From Desulfonatronaceae bacterium UBA663 (GTDB lineage Bacteria > Desulfobacterota > Desulfovibrionia > Desulfovibrionales > Desulfonatronaceae): a stretch of 28,306 bases of DNA. Every line of letters starts with the position of its first letter. The first letter of the stretch is position 1. Where the stretch lies: assembly GCA_002299865.1 (NCBI GenBank), contig DBNV01000022.1, positions 1,292 to 29,597 of the forward strand. Reading direction: 5' to 3'. Below the pieces are notes generated by a model. That model was not told the origin of the DNA. It saw only the letters and a list, made by a program, of their open reading frames with translations, and did not search any database. A program made the position numbers and the translations under genes. This document shows positions 15,656-23,526 of the stretch, in pieces.

Positions 15656-16792
15656 TTAAAATAACAAGTGCATTGCCAGGCGCCCTATGTTCCTGGCGCT
15701 TGTGGTGGCAAAAAACTCATCAACCGCCAAGAGCGGCCAGCCACGTACGGCCTCGCTGAGTTGGTGCTGATCCACAACCGCTGCTCCCACCTGTCCCACC
15801 ACCAATCCGGCCGCGTAATTGGCCAGCAGGCACCCCTCCAGAGTGGATAAACCAGCGGCCAGGGCCAAGCCTAGGACGGCGATGACTGTATCGCCGGCAC
15901 CGGTCACGTCGTATACTTTTCTAGCGGCAGTGGGGATATGCACGGAGGCCCCCGAGGATTCAAGAAGCATCATCCCCTTGGGGCCGAGGGTGATTAACAG
16001 CTGCTTGCTTTGCAGGCGATTGCGCAGTGCTTGTCCTGTCAGGGCGATGCTTTCCAGGGATGCATCCTTTCCTTCGATGCCGGCTTCCTTTGTATTCGGA
16101 GTGAGCAAGTCAACGCCATGGTAGGCGTGATAATTTTTCGGTTTCGGGTCCACCAGAATTGCAGGGCGGTGTTTTTGCGCCGCACAAGCCCGGTGAATTT
16201 CATCCATGAATTCTTTTGTGATCATGCCCTTGCCGTAATCTGAGACAATGATCACGGAGCATGTGGGAATTTCTTCGGCAATGGAGCCTAGCATGGCTGC
16301 GCGCGCGGAAGCGCAAACAGAGCCGTCTGATTCCTTGTCGATCCGAACGACTTGTTGCTGCTGGGCGATAATGCGCGTTTTAGTTATTGTTGGGTGCGTC
16401 GGCTCCGAAAAGCAACGGTCTTTGACGCCATGTTCCTCAAGCAATCGTTTGACGTGCTTGCCCTCGCCGTCACTGCCCAGAATTCCCGCAAGCACGGGCA
16501 GTCCGCCCAAAGCCGCGATGTTCCTGGCCACGTTGCTTGCGCCTCCGAGGCGGTGTTCCTCTTTCTCTACCCGAACGACGGGCACTGGGGCCTCCGGTGA
16601 AATTCTCTCCACCGCGCCGAAGATGTATTGGTCCAGCATAACGTCGCCGATGATCAGCACCTTTTTCCCGGACAGCGTTGGAATTGCGGCACGCAGGCCG
16701 TGTACGTCCATTGCTCGCACGTTTTTCCGAAGATCAGAGGAGATCACTGCGGAGGGCCTGATGTCTTCTTGGATTGACGATTTATTCTGCAT
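15656..16792 (-). CDS. rfaE1: D-glycero-beta-D-manno-heptose-7-phosphate kinase (HldE kinase domain, RfaE1)
   Basis: 378 residues, a PfkB-family sugar kinase. Markers are GDVMLDQY (50-57), SPEAPVPVVRVE, HRLGGASNVARNIAALGG and VTGAGDT with catalytic base Asp301. It phosphorylates heptose-7-phosphate at C1 in making ADP-heptose for lipopolysaccharide core. The cytidylyltransferase half of bifunctional HldE is missing, so a separate RfaE2/HldC should exist elsewhere. ATG 16792 overlaps parB by 11 bases; an internal ATG at 16711 (MDVHGLRA) would match the usual family start better, so the first 27 residues are uncertain. The tail after about residue 350 (ending ARNIGRLAMHLLF) looks non-standard. 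Confidence 0.88.
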   Translation of the reverse strand: MQNKSSIQEDIRPSAVISSDLRKNVRAMDVHGLRAAIPTLSGKKVLIIGDVMLDQYIFGAVERISPEAPVPVVRVEKEEHRLGGASNVARNIAALGGLPVLAGILGSDGEGKHVKRLLEEHGVKDRCFSEPTHPTITKTRIIAQQQQVVRIDKESDGSVCASARAAMLGSIAEEIPTCSVIIVSDYGKGMITKEFMDEIHRACAAQKHRPAILVDPKPKNYHAYHGVDLLTPNTKEAGIEGKDASLESIALTGQALRNRLQSKQLLITLGPKGMMLLESSGASVHIPTAARKVYDVTGAGDTVIAVLGLALAAGLSTLEGCLLANYAAGLVVGQVGAAVVDQHQLSEAVRGWPLLAVDEFFATTSARNIGRLAMHLLF

Positions 16793-17687
16793 GCGCGGCC
16801 TCGTCGATCCCCAGCTTGGAAATGACCCGTTGGAACTCCTCCCGCGAGCCGAAGGAAACCGTCAATGATCCTCGTTCTTTCGAGCCGCGGAACCGGACCT
16901 TTTTGGCTCCCAAAAAAGCATGTACTTTTTGCTCATAGCGCGCCAATACGCCTTCTTCGCAGTGCTTGACGGGCATCTTTATCGCCCTGTCCTGGAAAGG
17001 AAATTTTCCGTGTTTTTTCCATTGCGCGGCCAATTCCTCGCACGCCCTCACGGACAGAGCCTTGTCGAGAATTTTCTTGCGCAAGACCTCCTGGGCCTCG
17101 GGGTCTGAGATGCTCATCAGCGCCCTGCCGTGTCCGGAAGTGTAGCACAGATGCCGGATGTCCTCCTGGATAGCTTCAGGCAATTGCAAGAGGCGCATCA
17201 AATTAGCCACATGGGACCTGCTCAAGCCAGTGCGATCCGCAAGCTCTTGCTGGGTGGCCTGGAAATGCGTCTGCAACTGCTGTAAGGCCACGGCCTGCTC
17301 CATGGCGTTTAAATCCTCGCGCTGAACATTTTCAATCAACGCCAATTCCAGGCTTTCCTTGGCGGATATTTCGCGAACAATCGCCGGGATCTCCTCCAGG
17401 CCCGCAAGCTGGGAGGCCCTCCATCTTCTTTCGCCGGTCACCAGCTCATATCCCTCGCCTTTGCCGCGAGGGCGAACAATAATCGGCTGAAGTACGCCCT
17501 GGACACGGATCGACCTGGACAATTCATCAAGGGACTCGGGTGAAAAATCTTTACGCGGCTGATGCGGGTTGGGCGAAATGGCGTTCACATGCAGCACTGA
17601 TATCGCGTTTCGTTCCGCTTCAGGTTCGGGGTAGCTGCTTCCCAGTAACGCTCCCAGTCCCTTGCCCAGTCCCCTTTGAATCCCCAT
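16782..17687 (-). CDS. parB: Chromosome partitioning protein ParB (Spo0J)
   Basis: 301 residues. The N-terminal arm (GLGKGLGALLG, 6-16) is the ParA-stimulating peptide; the ParB/Srx CTPase domain has GERRWRAS (85-92) and ENVQREDLN (119-127); the helix-turn-helix that reads parS is about 146-165 (QQELADRTGLSRSHVANLMR); a dimerisation domain ends the protein. It loads on parS and, with ParA, segregates the origin region. GGAGG stands six bases before ATG 17687. Unusually, 513 bases separate it from parA because a plus-strand gene is inserted, so parB must have its own promoter or depend on read-through across the antisense gene. Confidence 0.95.
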   Translation of the reverse strand: MGIQRGLGKGLGALLGSSYPEPEAERNAISVLHVNAISPNPHQPRKDFSPESLDELSRSIRVQGVLQPIIVRPRGKGEGYELVTGERRWRASQLAGLEEIPAIVREISAKESLELALIENVQREDLNAMEQAVALQQLQTHFQATQQELADRTGLSRSHVANLMRLLQLPEAIQEDIRHLCYTSGHGRALMSISDPEAQEVLRKKILDKALSVRACEELAAQWKKHGKFPFQDRAIKMPVKHCEEGVLARYEQKVHAFLGAKKVRFRGSKERGSLTVSFGSREEFQRVISKLGIDEAAHAE

Positions 17688-17702
17688 GACATGCCTCCGG
17701 CC

Positions 17703-17731
17703 TTGACATTTTAAAAGAATAGCCTTCTAAA
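17703..17731 (+). promoter_or_regulatory. Probable promoter of the zinc-ribbon gene
   Basis: A perfect TTGACA (17703-17708), a 17-base spacer and TCTAAA (17726-17731, 4 of 6) lie 65 bases before the ATG at 17797. The site sits just beyond the parB start on the other strand, so the two promoters may share this 109-base gap. Confidence 0.5.
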
Positions 17732-17796
17732 GCTAAAAAATGCAATCTGCTCCCAAGCTCAGGGAAATCGGGCTCTACACAATATAAGGAGAAGCC

Positions 17797-18186
17797 ATGA
17801 CCTCAATGCCGACTCACCTTTACGACTCCTCGGGAAAATTTCTCGGTGTTTTTATCCCCTGTCAGTTGTGGGATCAACTGGACGTCAGCGTAAAAAACGC
17901 TCTGGGGACCCCTTGCGCCAAACCCGCTTCGATCAAGGAGCCCCTCAACGATTGGATGACATTAAAGAAAATTTGGGACTTTCCTTACCCTGTGGATACG
18001 GATGTCGCCTGCGTTCTTTGCGGCAACTCTACGAAGGACTGGGAGCAGGACTCCCCAAGAAAATTTTACCTCAAGGCCGCTAGTATCGGTGGATTGGTGG
18101 CGTTTGAATGTGGGCAGTGTCATGCCAGGGTTAGGAAGAATCATTTCAAGGACGGAATCGAAGTGTCCTGTACTCCGTTTATATAA
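17797..18186 (+). CDS. Small zinc-ribbon-like protein of unknown function inserted between parA and parB
   Basis: 129 residues. I do not recognise a named family. Residues 1-60 are a soluble domain (HLYDSSGKFLGVFIPCQLWDQL); residues 70-110 hold two CxxC knuckles, CVLC at 72-75 and CGQC at 105-108, spaced 29 residues apart like a rubredoxin-type zinc ribbon. There are no membrane segments. It is a real gene by its strong SD (AAGGAG 17786-17791, five bases from ATG), a good promoter and normal codon use. It runs opposite to parA and parB, and its stop is 14 bases from the parA stop. Its position suggests, but does not prove, a link with segregation or origin control. Confidence 0.75.
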   Translation: MTSMPTHLYDSSGKFLGVFIPCQLWDQLDVSVKNALGTPCAKPASIKEPLNDWMTLKKIWDFPYPVDTDVACVLCGNSTKDWEQDSPRKFYLKAASIGGLVAFECGQCHARVRKNHFKDGIEVSCTPFI

Positions 18187-18200
18187 ATCCCCGCCACCGC

Positions 18201-18983
18201 TTACTCGCCCGAGCCACGTTGGGCAAGCGCTTCGATGCATTCCTCCGCGAACTGAAGATATGCTTGAGAGCCCTTGGACCGAAGATCATATCTGATTACC
18301 GGCAGCCCATGGCTCGGAGCTTCGGAGAGACGGATATTCCTTGGTATCGCGGTGGAAAACACCTTACCGGCGAAATGCCGGCCAACCTCGCTCTCCACGT
18401 CCTTGGTCAGATTGCTCCTGGGGTCGTGCATGGTCAGCAGAATTCCCAGTAGCAGGAGATCAGGATTGAGCCGCTTTTTAACGAGTCCATAAGTGTGCAT
18501 GAGCTGGGCCATTCCCTCCAACGCATAGAATTCGCATTGCATGGGAACGATGAGGTGTTTGGCCGCGCAGAGGGCGTTCAAGGTGAGAAGGCCCAGGGAC
18601 GGGGGGCAGTCGAGGATTATGTACTCGAATTGCCCGTCCAAGGTCCGCAGTCCTTCACGCAGATAGAACTCTCGCCCCGGTCTTGCCACCAACTCCAATT
18701 CAACGCCTACGAGATCGGGCGATGAAGGCAAGAGAGAGAGAAAGGGGAAGGCGCTCGCGTGCACGGCGGAACGTATGTCTTCAGGGGCAAAGTATACGGA
18801 ATACAGGTTCGCCTTCCGTGCCCCCTTGTCCCAGCCCAGGCCGCTGGTGGCATTCCCCTGTGGATCGCAATCCACCAGCAGGACCCGCTTTTCCATGACA
18901 GCCAGACAAGCTGCCAAATTCACCGCGGTCGTAGTCTTTCCTACGCCTCCCTTCTGGTTGGCGACGACGATGCACTCAACCAC
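18201..18983 (-). CDS. parA: Chromosome partitioning ATPase ParA (Soj)
   Basis: 260 residues. The deviant Walker A is KGGVGKTT (11-18), with the two lysines of the ParA/MinD class; further motifs are DCDPQGNATSGLGW and the Walker B-type ILDCPPSLGLLTLNAL. There is no N-terminal HTH domain, so it is the chromosomal Soj type, not a plasmid ParA that represses its own operon. It is a DNA-bound ATPase moved along the nucleoid by ParB. The start is GTG 18983 with GGGAGG six bases upstream. The parS site lies 77 bases upstream of it, and no gene intervenes. Confidence 0.96.
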   Translation of the reverse strand: MVECIVVANQKGGVGKTTTAVNLAACLAVMEKRVLLVDCDPQGNATSGLGWDKGARKANLYSVYFAPEDIRSAVHASAFPFLSLLPSSPDLVGVELELVARPGREFYLREGLRTLDGQFEYIILDCPPSLGLLTLNALCAAKHLIVPMQCEFYALEGMAQLMHTYGLVKKRLNPDLLLLGILLTMHDPRSNLTKDVESEVGRHFAGKVFSTAIPRNIRLSEAPSHGLPVIRYDLRSKGSQAYLQFAEECIEALAQRGSGE

Positions 18984-19045
18984 ACGTCCCTCCCTTAGCT
19001 TTAAGCAGGCACTACGCCCTCGCCTGACCCACGGTTAAGGCATCC

Positions 19046-19089
19046 GCCAGCCGAAGTAATGTTTCACGTGAAACATTACTTCGGCTGGC
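19046..19089. repeat. 44-bp perfect palindrome containing parS
   Basis: Bases 19046-19067 (GCCAGCCGAAGTAATGTTTCAC would continue on the other strand) are the exact reverse complement of 19068-19089; the symmetry fails at 19045/19090. It is 22 bp per arm with no spacer. The parS core is the centre. The palindrome also includes the last codons and TAA stop of the 98-aa gene, so the transcript could form a long hairpin there, but no T-run follows on either side. Confidence 0.9.
19060..19075. other. parS centromere site
   Basis: TGTTTCACGTGAAACA is a perfect 16-bp palindrome that matches the widely conserved bacterial ParB-binding site (consensus TGTTNCACGTGAAACA). It is 77 bases upstream of parA, so the whole ParABS system is in one place. 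I noticed no second copy in the window. Confidence 0.95.
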
Positions 19090-19372
19090 CATAGGTGCGA
19101 TGGCAGAATTCTTTCGCGTCTTGAAGGGCGTCCAGGAGCAGAATTGTATCCTGGACGCGGTCATATTTTGCCGCAGAATGCAATTGTTTGGCGAGATGAA
19201 GAAAATCCTCCGCCTCGCTCAACCAGGCGTCCGGCGCGCTTATGTGCATTTTTACGGCAAGCTGGACAAAGGTCGTCACTTCCGACAAGGCGGGAAGCTC
19301 GCCAGCTTCCGCGCCCTGCTGCATTGCGGTAAAGAGCGTTTCGAGTTGAATTTTGAGTGCGGAAAAGTCCAA
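19076..19372 (-). CDS. Small helical protein of unknown function upstream of parA
   Basis: 98 residues with a TTG start at 19372; no in-frame ATG is available upstream and there is no good Shine-Dalgarno, so the start is uncertain (ATG 19324, giving 82 residues, is an alternative). The sequence is almost entirely amphipathic helix (SALKIQLETLFTAMQQ, WLSEAEDFLHLAKQLH, DTILLLDALQDAKEF), has no membrane segment and belongs to no family I recognise. The codon pattern looks coding. It ends inside the 44-bp parS palindrome and precedes parA on the same strand, so binding of ParB would sit on the end of this gene. Confidence 0.55.
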   Translation of the reverse strand: MDFSALKIQLETLFTAMQQGAEAGELPALSEVTTFVQLAVKMHISAPDAWLSEAEDFLHLAKQLHSAAKYDRVQDTILLLDALQDAKEFCHRTYGQPK

Positions 19373-19559
19373 GGCGCGTTGTGTTATGTTGATGGATAGG
19401 CTCGATGTTCATCGTTTGCTGATCCCTGTTCCCGGCGCTGCCAATTTCTTAAGAACAGAAGAAATCGGCAGCGAACGACAGCTTCCGCAAGGTTCGCGGC
19501 CTTACGTGTTCCTTCAACAGCAGATGAAAATTGAGCCGATGGATAAGTGGTTGCATCAC
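19373..19559. other. Intergenic region with a strong inverted repeat
   Basis: This 187-base gap between the slipin and the 98-aa gene holds a 15-bp inverted repeat, listed separately, and no other feature I could support. Plus-strand frames crossing it look non-coding. Confidence 0.5.
19436..19473 (-). repeat. 15-bp inverted repeat with 8-base loop downstream of slipin
   Basis: 19436-19450 and 19459-19473 are complementary except for one A/C mismatch, which becomes a G-U pair in the minus-strand transcript, giving an uninterrupted 15-bp stem around AAGAACAG. It lies 86 bases past the slipin stop. There is no T-run, so it is not a classic terminator; a 3'-end stabiliser or processing site is possible. 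Confidence 0.65.
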
Positions 19560-20300
19560 CTACTTCTTCAGCCTAAGCAGGTCCAGCGGAACGGGAATAA
19601 TGGTGGCTTGACCGGCGGCGGCCATCTCACGCATGGTTTGCAAATAGCGCAGCGTGAGTGCCTCGGGGTTTCTTGAAATGATTTCAGCGGCTTGAGTTAA
19701 TTTTTCAGCGGCCTGAAACTCACCTTCGGCGTTGATGACCTTGGCACGGCGTTCACGCTCGGCTTCGGCCTGCTTGGCCATGGCCCGTTGCATTTCAGTG
19801 GGCAGGTCGACATGCTTCAGTTCCACGCCGGACACCTTGATTCCCCACACATCAGTCTGCTGGTCAAGGATGGTCTGGATGTTATTATTGATTTCATCGC
19901 GTTGCGAGAGGATCTGGTCAAGCTCTACGGAGCCGCAGACACTACGCAACGTGGTTTGCGAAAGTTGCGAAGTGGCAAAGAGATAGTCTTCGATTTGCAA
20001 GACGGACTTGGATGGATCAACAACCTTGAAGTAAATGACGGCACTGACCTTGACGCTGACGTTGTCTTTGGTGATAATGTCTTGGTGCGGCACGTCCAAG
20101 GCCACAACACGCAGACTGACCTTGATCATCTTGTCCAAGACCGGAATAAGGATGATTAAGCCGGGGCCTTTTGTCGCAATGTAGCGTCCCAAGCGGAGAA
20201 TAACCCCGCGTTCGTACTCGTTGAGAATACGAATGGCGGAATAGAAGAGAAAAGCGATGATGAGCAACGGCAGCAGGAAAGAAAGCAGGGTAGCGTCCAT
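19560..20300 (-). CDS. Slipin (SPFH/Band 7, stomatin-like) membrane protein
   Basis: 246 residues. One N-terminal membrane helix (about 4-22) is followed by the SPFH domain (NEYERGVILRLGRY, GPGLIILIPVLDKM, DVPHQDIITKDNVSVKVSAV) and a coiled-coil part with the typical AMAKQAEAERERRAKVINAEGEFQAA character. It forms oligomers on membranes and organises lipid microdomains. AGGAGG lies five bases before ATG 20300. It lies 24 bases downstream of nfeD; the slipin/NfeD pair is a well-known prokaryotic partnership in which the NfeD protease cuts stomatin near its C-terminus. Confidence 0.93.
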   Translation of the reverse strand: MDATLLSFLLPLLIIAFLFYSAIRILNEYERGVILRLGRYIATKGPGLIILIPVLDKMIKVSLRVVALDVPHQDIITKDNVSVKVSAVIYFKVVDPSKSVLQIEDYLFATSQLSQTTLRSVCGSVELDQILSQRDEINNNIQTILDQQTDVWGIKVSGVELKHVDLPTEMQRAMAKQAEAERERRAKVINAEGEFQAAEKLTQAAEIISRNPEALTLRYLQTMREMAAAGQATIIPVPLDLLRLKK

Positions 20301-20324
20301 GGAAACCTCCTTGGAATTAAGGGA

Positions 20325-21626
20325 TTAAGTGGGCATCGTGGTATCTATGGTGAGCGTGAGCCCTTGGACGGAAGTGACATAAACTGCGTCATCGGGGTTA
20401 AGTTCCAGCGGACGATTGCTCACGGCGCTCCAGGATTCTCCTTGGAAAAAAACAAATCCGGTTGTGGAACGCCACTGTCGGACGACGGCCTTTTGGCCGA
20501 TGAACGTATCGCTGTCTTGCAGGGGCTTGTGTTTGTGAGCCTTGGTTACGAGATATACGCAGAAGAGAGCGAAAGCGGACAAGCCAAGGGTTGTGATCAG
20601 GATGCTCCAGATTGGGATGGCCCCCATGCCGTACTCAAATCGGAATAAAATGACCGACCCGAAAAAAATGGCCACCACGGCGGCAATGCTCAACAAGCCG
20701 AAGCTGGTGATCACCACCTCTAAGGCGAACAGCATCATTCCAAACAAAATAAGCAGCAGTCCGGCCACGTTGGTCGGCAGAATGGCCATGGCGTACAACC
20801 CGAGCAAAAGGCAAAGTCCGCCTAGTACACCGGGAAAAATCGCGCCGGGGCTGAGCAATTCAAAGAACAGTCCGGCCAGTCCTCCCATCAACAGGAGGTA
20901 GGCGATCTGAGGATCGAGAAGCCAGGAGAGGATGGCATGCCACAGCCCGGGTTCGATATTTACAAGAGCAACGTCATCCAAGGTGAAATGACGAGTGACG
21001 TTGTTCCACTCCAGGCCTTGCGCGCCGATCTGCGCGATGAAATCCTCGACGTCAGGAGCCACGAAATCAATGGCCCGTTCCGTCAGGGCTTCAACCCCGG
21101 TCAGGTTGGCATTCTCAGTGACCGCGCGGACATACCAGTCCACGTTGCGGCCACGACTTAGAGCCGTGGCGCGGATCAGGCCGACGAAGTCACTGAGAAC
21201 CTTGTCCACCATGGCTTCGGGAATGTCCCTCCCGCCCATGCCCACGGGGCGTGCGGAGCCCATGTTGGAGTAAGGACTCATGCCGGCTACGGCGGAAGCG
21301 GCGACCAGGAAAACACCGGCCGATGCGGCGCGAGAGCCGTCCGGGCCGACCCAGACGGCTACAGGTACAGGGGCGTTCAGGATAAGTTTGACCATGTTCC
21401 TGGTCGTCTCCCCGAGTCCTCCAGGCGTATCCAGGCGCACCACCAAAAGATTGCTGCGTTCTCTTACGCTTTGATCAATGGCTTCGCGCAGCAAATCTTC
21501 CTGCGCAGGGTTGATGGAGCCCTGAATAGAGAGCACGTGCACGGTTACGCGCTGATCGGCGAATCCGGAACCGGGTACGATCAGGAGGAAGGCGAAAAAG
21601 AAGACGAACAGCAGTGATGGCTTCAT
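20325..21626 (-). CDS. nfeD: NfeD-family membrane serine protease (long form, ClpP-class)
   Basis: 433 residues. Signal peptide 1-23 (PSLLFVFFFAFLLIVPGSGFA). A ClpP-like protease domain follows: LDTPGGLGETTRNMV, then SRAASAGVFL with nucleophile Ser102 and partner Lys142 in MVDKVLSD. About four membrane helices lie between 230 and 355, ending in a C-terminal NfeD OB-fold (FIGQKAVVRQW, GESWSAVSNRPL). Archaeal PH1510 of this class cleaves its stomatin partner, which here is the next gene. ATG 21626 is nine bases after the previous stop and lacks an SD, suggesting translational coupling. The protease would face the periplasm or extracytoplasmic side. Confidence 0.92.
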   Translation of the reverse strand: MKPSLLFVFFFAFLLIVPGSGFADQRVTVHVLSIQGSINPAQEDLLREAIDQSVRERSNLLVVRLDTPGGLGETTRNMVKLILNAPVPVAVWVGPDGSRAASAGVFLVAASAVAGMSPYSNMGSARPVGMGGRDIPEAMVDKVLSDFVGLIRATALSRGRNVDWYVRAVTENANLTGVEALTERAIDFVAPDVEDFIAQIGAQGLEWNNVTRHFTLDDVALVNIEPGLWHAILSWLLDPQIAYLLLMGGLAGLFFELLSPGAIFPGVLGGLCLLLGLYAMAILPTNVAGLLLILFGMMLFALEVVITSFGLLSIAAVVAIFFGSVILFRFEYGMGAIPIWSILITTLGLSAFALFCVYLVTKAHKHKPLQDSDTFIGQKAVVRQWRSTTGFVFFQGESWSAVSNRPLELNPDDAVYVTSVQGLTLTIDTTMPT

Positions 21627-21635
21627 GATATCAGT

Positions 21636-22217
21636 CTAGATTACAAGGTTTTTGATGCCAAACCATGTTTGGGCCTTGGCTTCACGGTTGTCGGGCAGCA
21701 TGTCTTCGGCTCCAGGCAAGCAGTGGATCGTACAGCCGTCAGGCAAGCATTCCGGGAAGCTCGTGAAGTAATGGCGGAGGGCCGCATGGCTTTGTTCTCC
21801 AAAAGACAAGACATGCCTGGGAGTGAATAGTTTAAGTATATCCGCAAGGACGTCGACACGCAAGTCCTCGGCTTGCCCTGGACCGCGTTTGACGGCCACG
21901 GGCCAAAAGCAAACTTGTTTTTGCGTCCAGTGCTTGGCCTCCATGATGGATCGCCAAAGGGACAGGCGGGCGGGGTTGGATTCGCCGCGCATGTCCTCGT
22001 CTAGTTCCCAGTACGTCCAGATGACTTGTATCGGAAGGCGGACGCGTTGCCAATAGAAGCGGAAGCATTCCGGCAAAGATTGAACGAATGATTCCTCGGA
22101 GGAGAATGTGGTCGCAGTCGCGGATGTTGACGCCGATATGGACGCCATAGCTGTGGTTGGACGCGAGAGTAGAAAATGCAACCCCGAGATCTGCCAAACA
22201 CGGTAATATTCGGACAT
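21636..22217 (-). CDS. Conserved-looking protein of unknown function (weak uracil-DNA-glycosylase-like features)
   Basis: 193 residues from ATG 22217 with AAAGG ten bases upstream; a TTG at 22226 is a less likely start. I do not recognise it. The first 60 residues are Ser/Thr/Ala-rich (SASTSATATTFSSEESFVQS) and probably linker. The rest is a globular alpha/beta segment with VCFWPVAV, VLSFGEQSHAAL and a C-terminal LPGAEDMLPDNREAKAQTW. The order hydrophobic strand, 'GxxSxxAL' helix and late 'xPG...KAxxW' recalls the outline of UDG superfamily folds, but catalytic residues are not clear. It sits between coaBC and nfeD, nine bases before nfeD. Confidence 0.6.
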   Translation of the reverse strand: MSEYYRVWQISGLHFLLSRPTTAMASISASTSATATTFSSEESFVQSLPECFRFYWQRVRLPIQVIWTYWELDEDMRGESNPARLSLWRSIMEAKHWTQKQVCFWPVAVKRGPGQAEDLRVDVLADILKLFTPRHVLSFGEQSHAALRHYFTSFPECLPDGCTIHCLPGAEDMLPDNREAKAQTWFGIKNLVI

Positions 22218-22287
22218 GATGAGCAAGCCTTTAGCTAAGCGAGATCAGCGTAAAAAAAAAGAGCAATGCACTATACCCATGGCGATT

Positions 22288-23520
22288 CTAAGGGGCAAGA
22301 AAGGCCTCCTTGATCCAAGCAAAAAGTCTCCTCCCAATTTCGGGTTTGGGGAGGATGGGCCATGTTTCACATCTGCCCGTCCTGTCGAAAACAGCAACCT
22401 GATTATGAGGCGATCCGAAACCGATGTCCTGGTCGTCAACCCGGTTGGCCACGATCATGTCCAGGTTTTTTTGGACAAGCTTCCGTCTGGCTTCAACATC
22501 GGGGTGGGATGTTTCCGCAGCGAATCCGACTAGGATCTGTTCCTTGCGTTTTTGTTTTCCGAGATCCGCAAGAATGTCGGGATTGCCGCGCATGGACAAG
22601 GTAAAGGATGAGCCGAGGGTTTGTTTTTTAAGCTTGGTCGGCGATACGTCCACAGGGGAATAATCACTTACCGCGGCGGTCAGGCAGATGACGTCCATGT
22701 TTGCCGCAAGATCCAAGCAGGCTGCGTGCATTTCCTTCGCGGTTTGGACGTTGACGGGTGTGAGAAAGCGCGGAAACCACAAGGACGGCGTCGGTCCGCG
22801 GACCACGGTCACGTTCGCTCCGCGTAGCCAGGCGGCCATGACCATGGAGGCGCCCATCGTGCCGGACGATTTGTTCGTGAGTATCCTGACCGGGTCAATA
22901 TGCTCCCAGGTGGGACCAAGGTTCACGAGCACGCGCAGGCCGACCATGTCTTGCGGGGTCAAGGCCTGGAGGGTTGTCAGAAAAATTTCCTCCGTATCCG
23001 CGAGCCGCCCCAGGCCTGCTTCGCCACAGGCCATGGTTCCGTGCTCAGGATCTACAAAAACAACGCCCTGGTCACGCAGCAAGGCGATGTTTCTCTGCAC
23101 GGCGGGAGAGTCCCAGATCCGCGGATTCATGGCCGGAGCGTGGATGACTGGTCCGGAAAAGGCGAGCAGTTGCGTGCTTAGAAGGTCGTCTCCAAGACCA
23201 TGGGCATGCTTGGCCAAGGTATTGGCCGTGCATGGAGCAACGATAAACACGCGGGCATTCTGGGCCGGTTCAAGGTGGGCGAACTGCGCTTGATCAGGGG
23301 CAAAGAGGGCGTGATATACCGGTGCTTGCGTCAGACAACGGAATTGGAGCGGCTGTATGAATTCCTGGGCCGCAGCCGTGAGGGTCACGCCAACGTCCAT
23401 GCCTGCCCTCTGCAAGCGGCGCATGATCTCAAGCGCACGATAGGCGGCCACGCTGCCCGTGACCCCGAGATGGACGCGGTGTCCGACAAAACCGGTGAAG
23501 TCGGTATGCGCCGGCATCAT
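22288..23520 (-). CDS. coaBC: Bifunctional phosphopantothenoylcysteine decarboxylase/phosphopantothenate-cysteine ligase
   Basis: 410 residues, the standard Dfp/CoaBC length. The flavin-dependent CoaC half (1-190) has LGVTGSVAAYRAL, active His82 (AHLEPA), APAMNPRIW and GTMACGEAGLGR with proton donor Cys165. The CoaB half (195-410) has GPTWEHIDPVRILTNKSSG with Asn216, TAAVSDYSP and Lys299 in KLKKQ. It makes 4'-phosphopantetheine from phosphopantothenate, Cys and CTP for coenzyme A. The ligase loop reads GPTWE where E. coli has GPTRE. The start (ATG-ATG at 23520) follows the lipoprotein stop by six bases with no SD, so coupling is likely. Confidence 0.95.
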   Translation of the reverse strand: MMPAHTDFTGFVGHRVHLGVTGSVAAYRALEIMRRLQRAGMDVGVTLTAAAQEFIQPLQFRCLTQAPVYHALFAPDQAQFAHLEPAQNARVFIVAPCTANTLAKHAHGLGDDLLSTQLLAFSGPVIHAPAMNPRIWDSPAVQRNIALLRDQGVVFVDPEHGTMACGEAGLGRLADTEEIFLTTLQALTPQDMVGLRVLVNLGPTWEHIDPVRILTNKSSGTMGASMVMAAWLRGANVTVVRGPTPSLWFPRFLTPVNVQTAKEMHAACLDLAANMDVICLTAAVSDYSPVDVSPTKLKKQTLGSSFTLSMRGNPDILADLGKQKRKEQILVGFAAETSHPDVEARRKLVQKNLDMIVANRVDDQDIGFGSPHNQVAVFDRTGRCETWPILPKPEIGRRLFAWIKEAFLAP

Positions 23521-23526
23521 TAGTCA

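Noticed and set aside
19353..19676. 107-codon plus-strand frame between the 98-aa gene and slipin
   Set aside because: It runs antisense into the slipin C-terminus and contains the inverted repeat; composition does not look coding.
22245..22287. T-run (minus strand) after coaBC as a terminator
   Set aside because: Nine T occur, but I found no stable stem in front of them.
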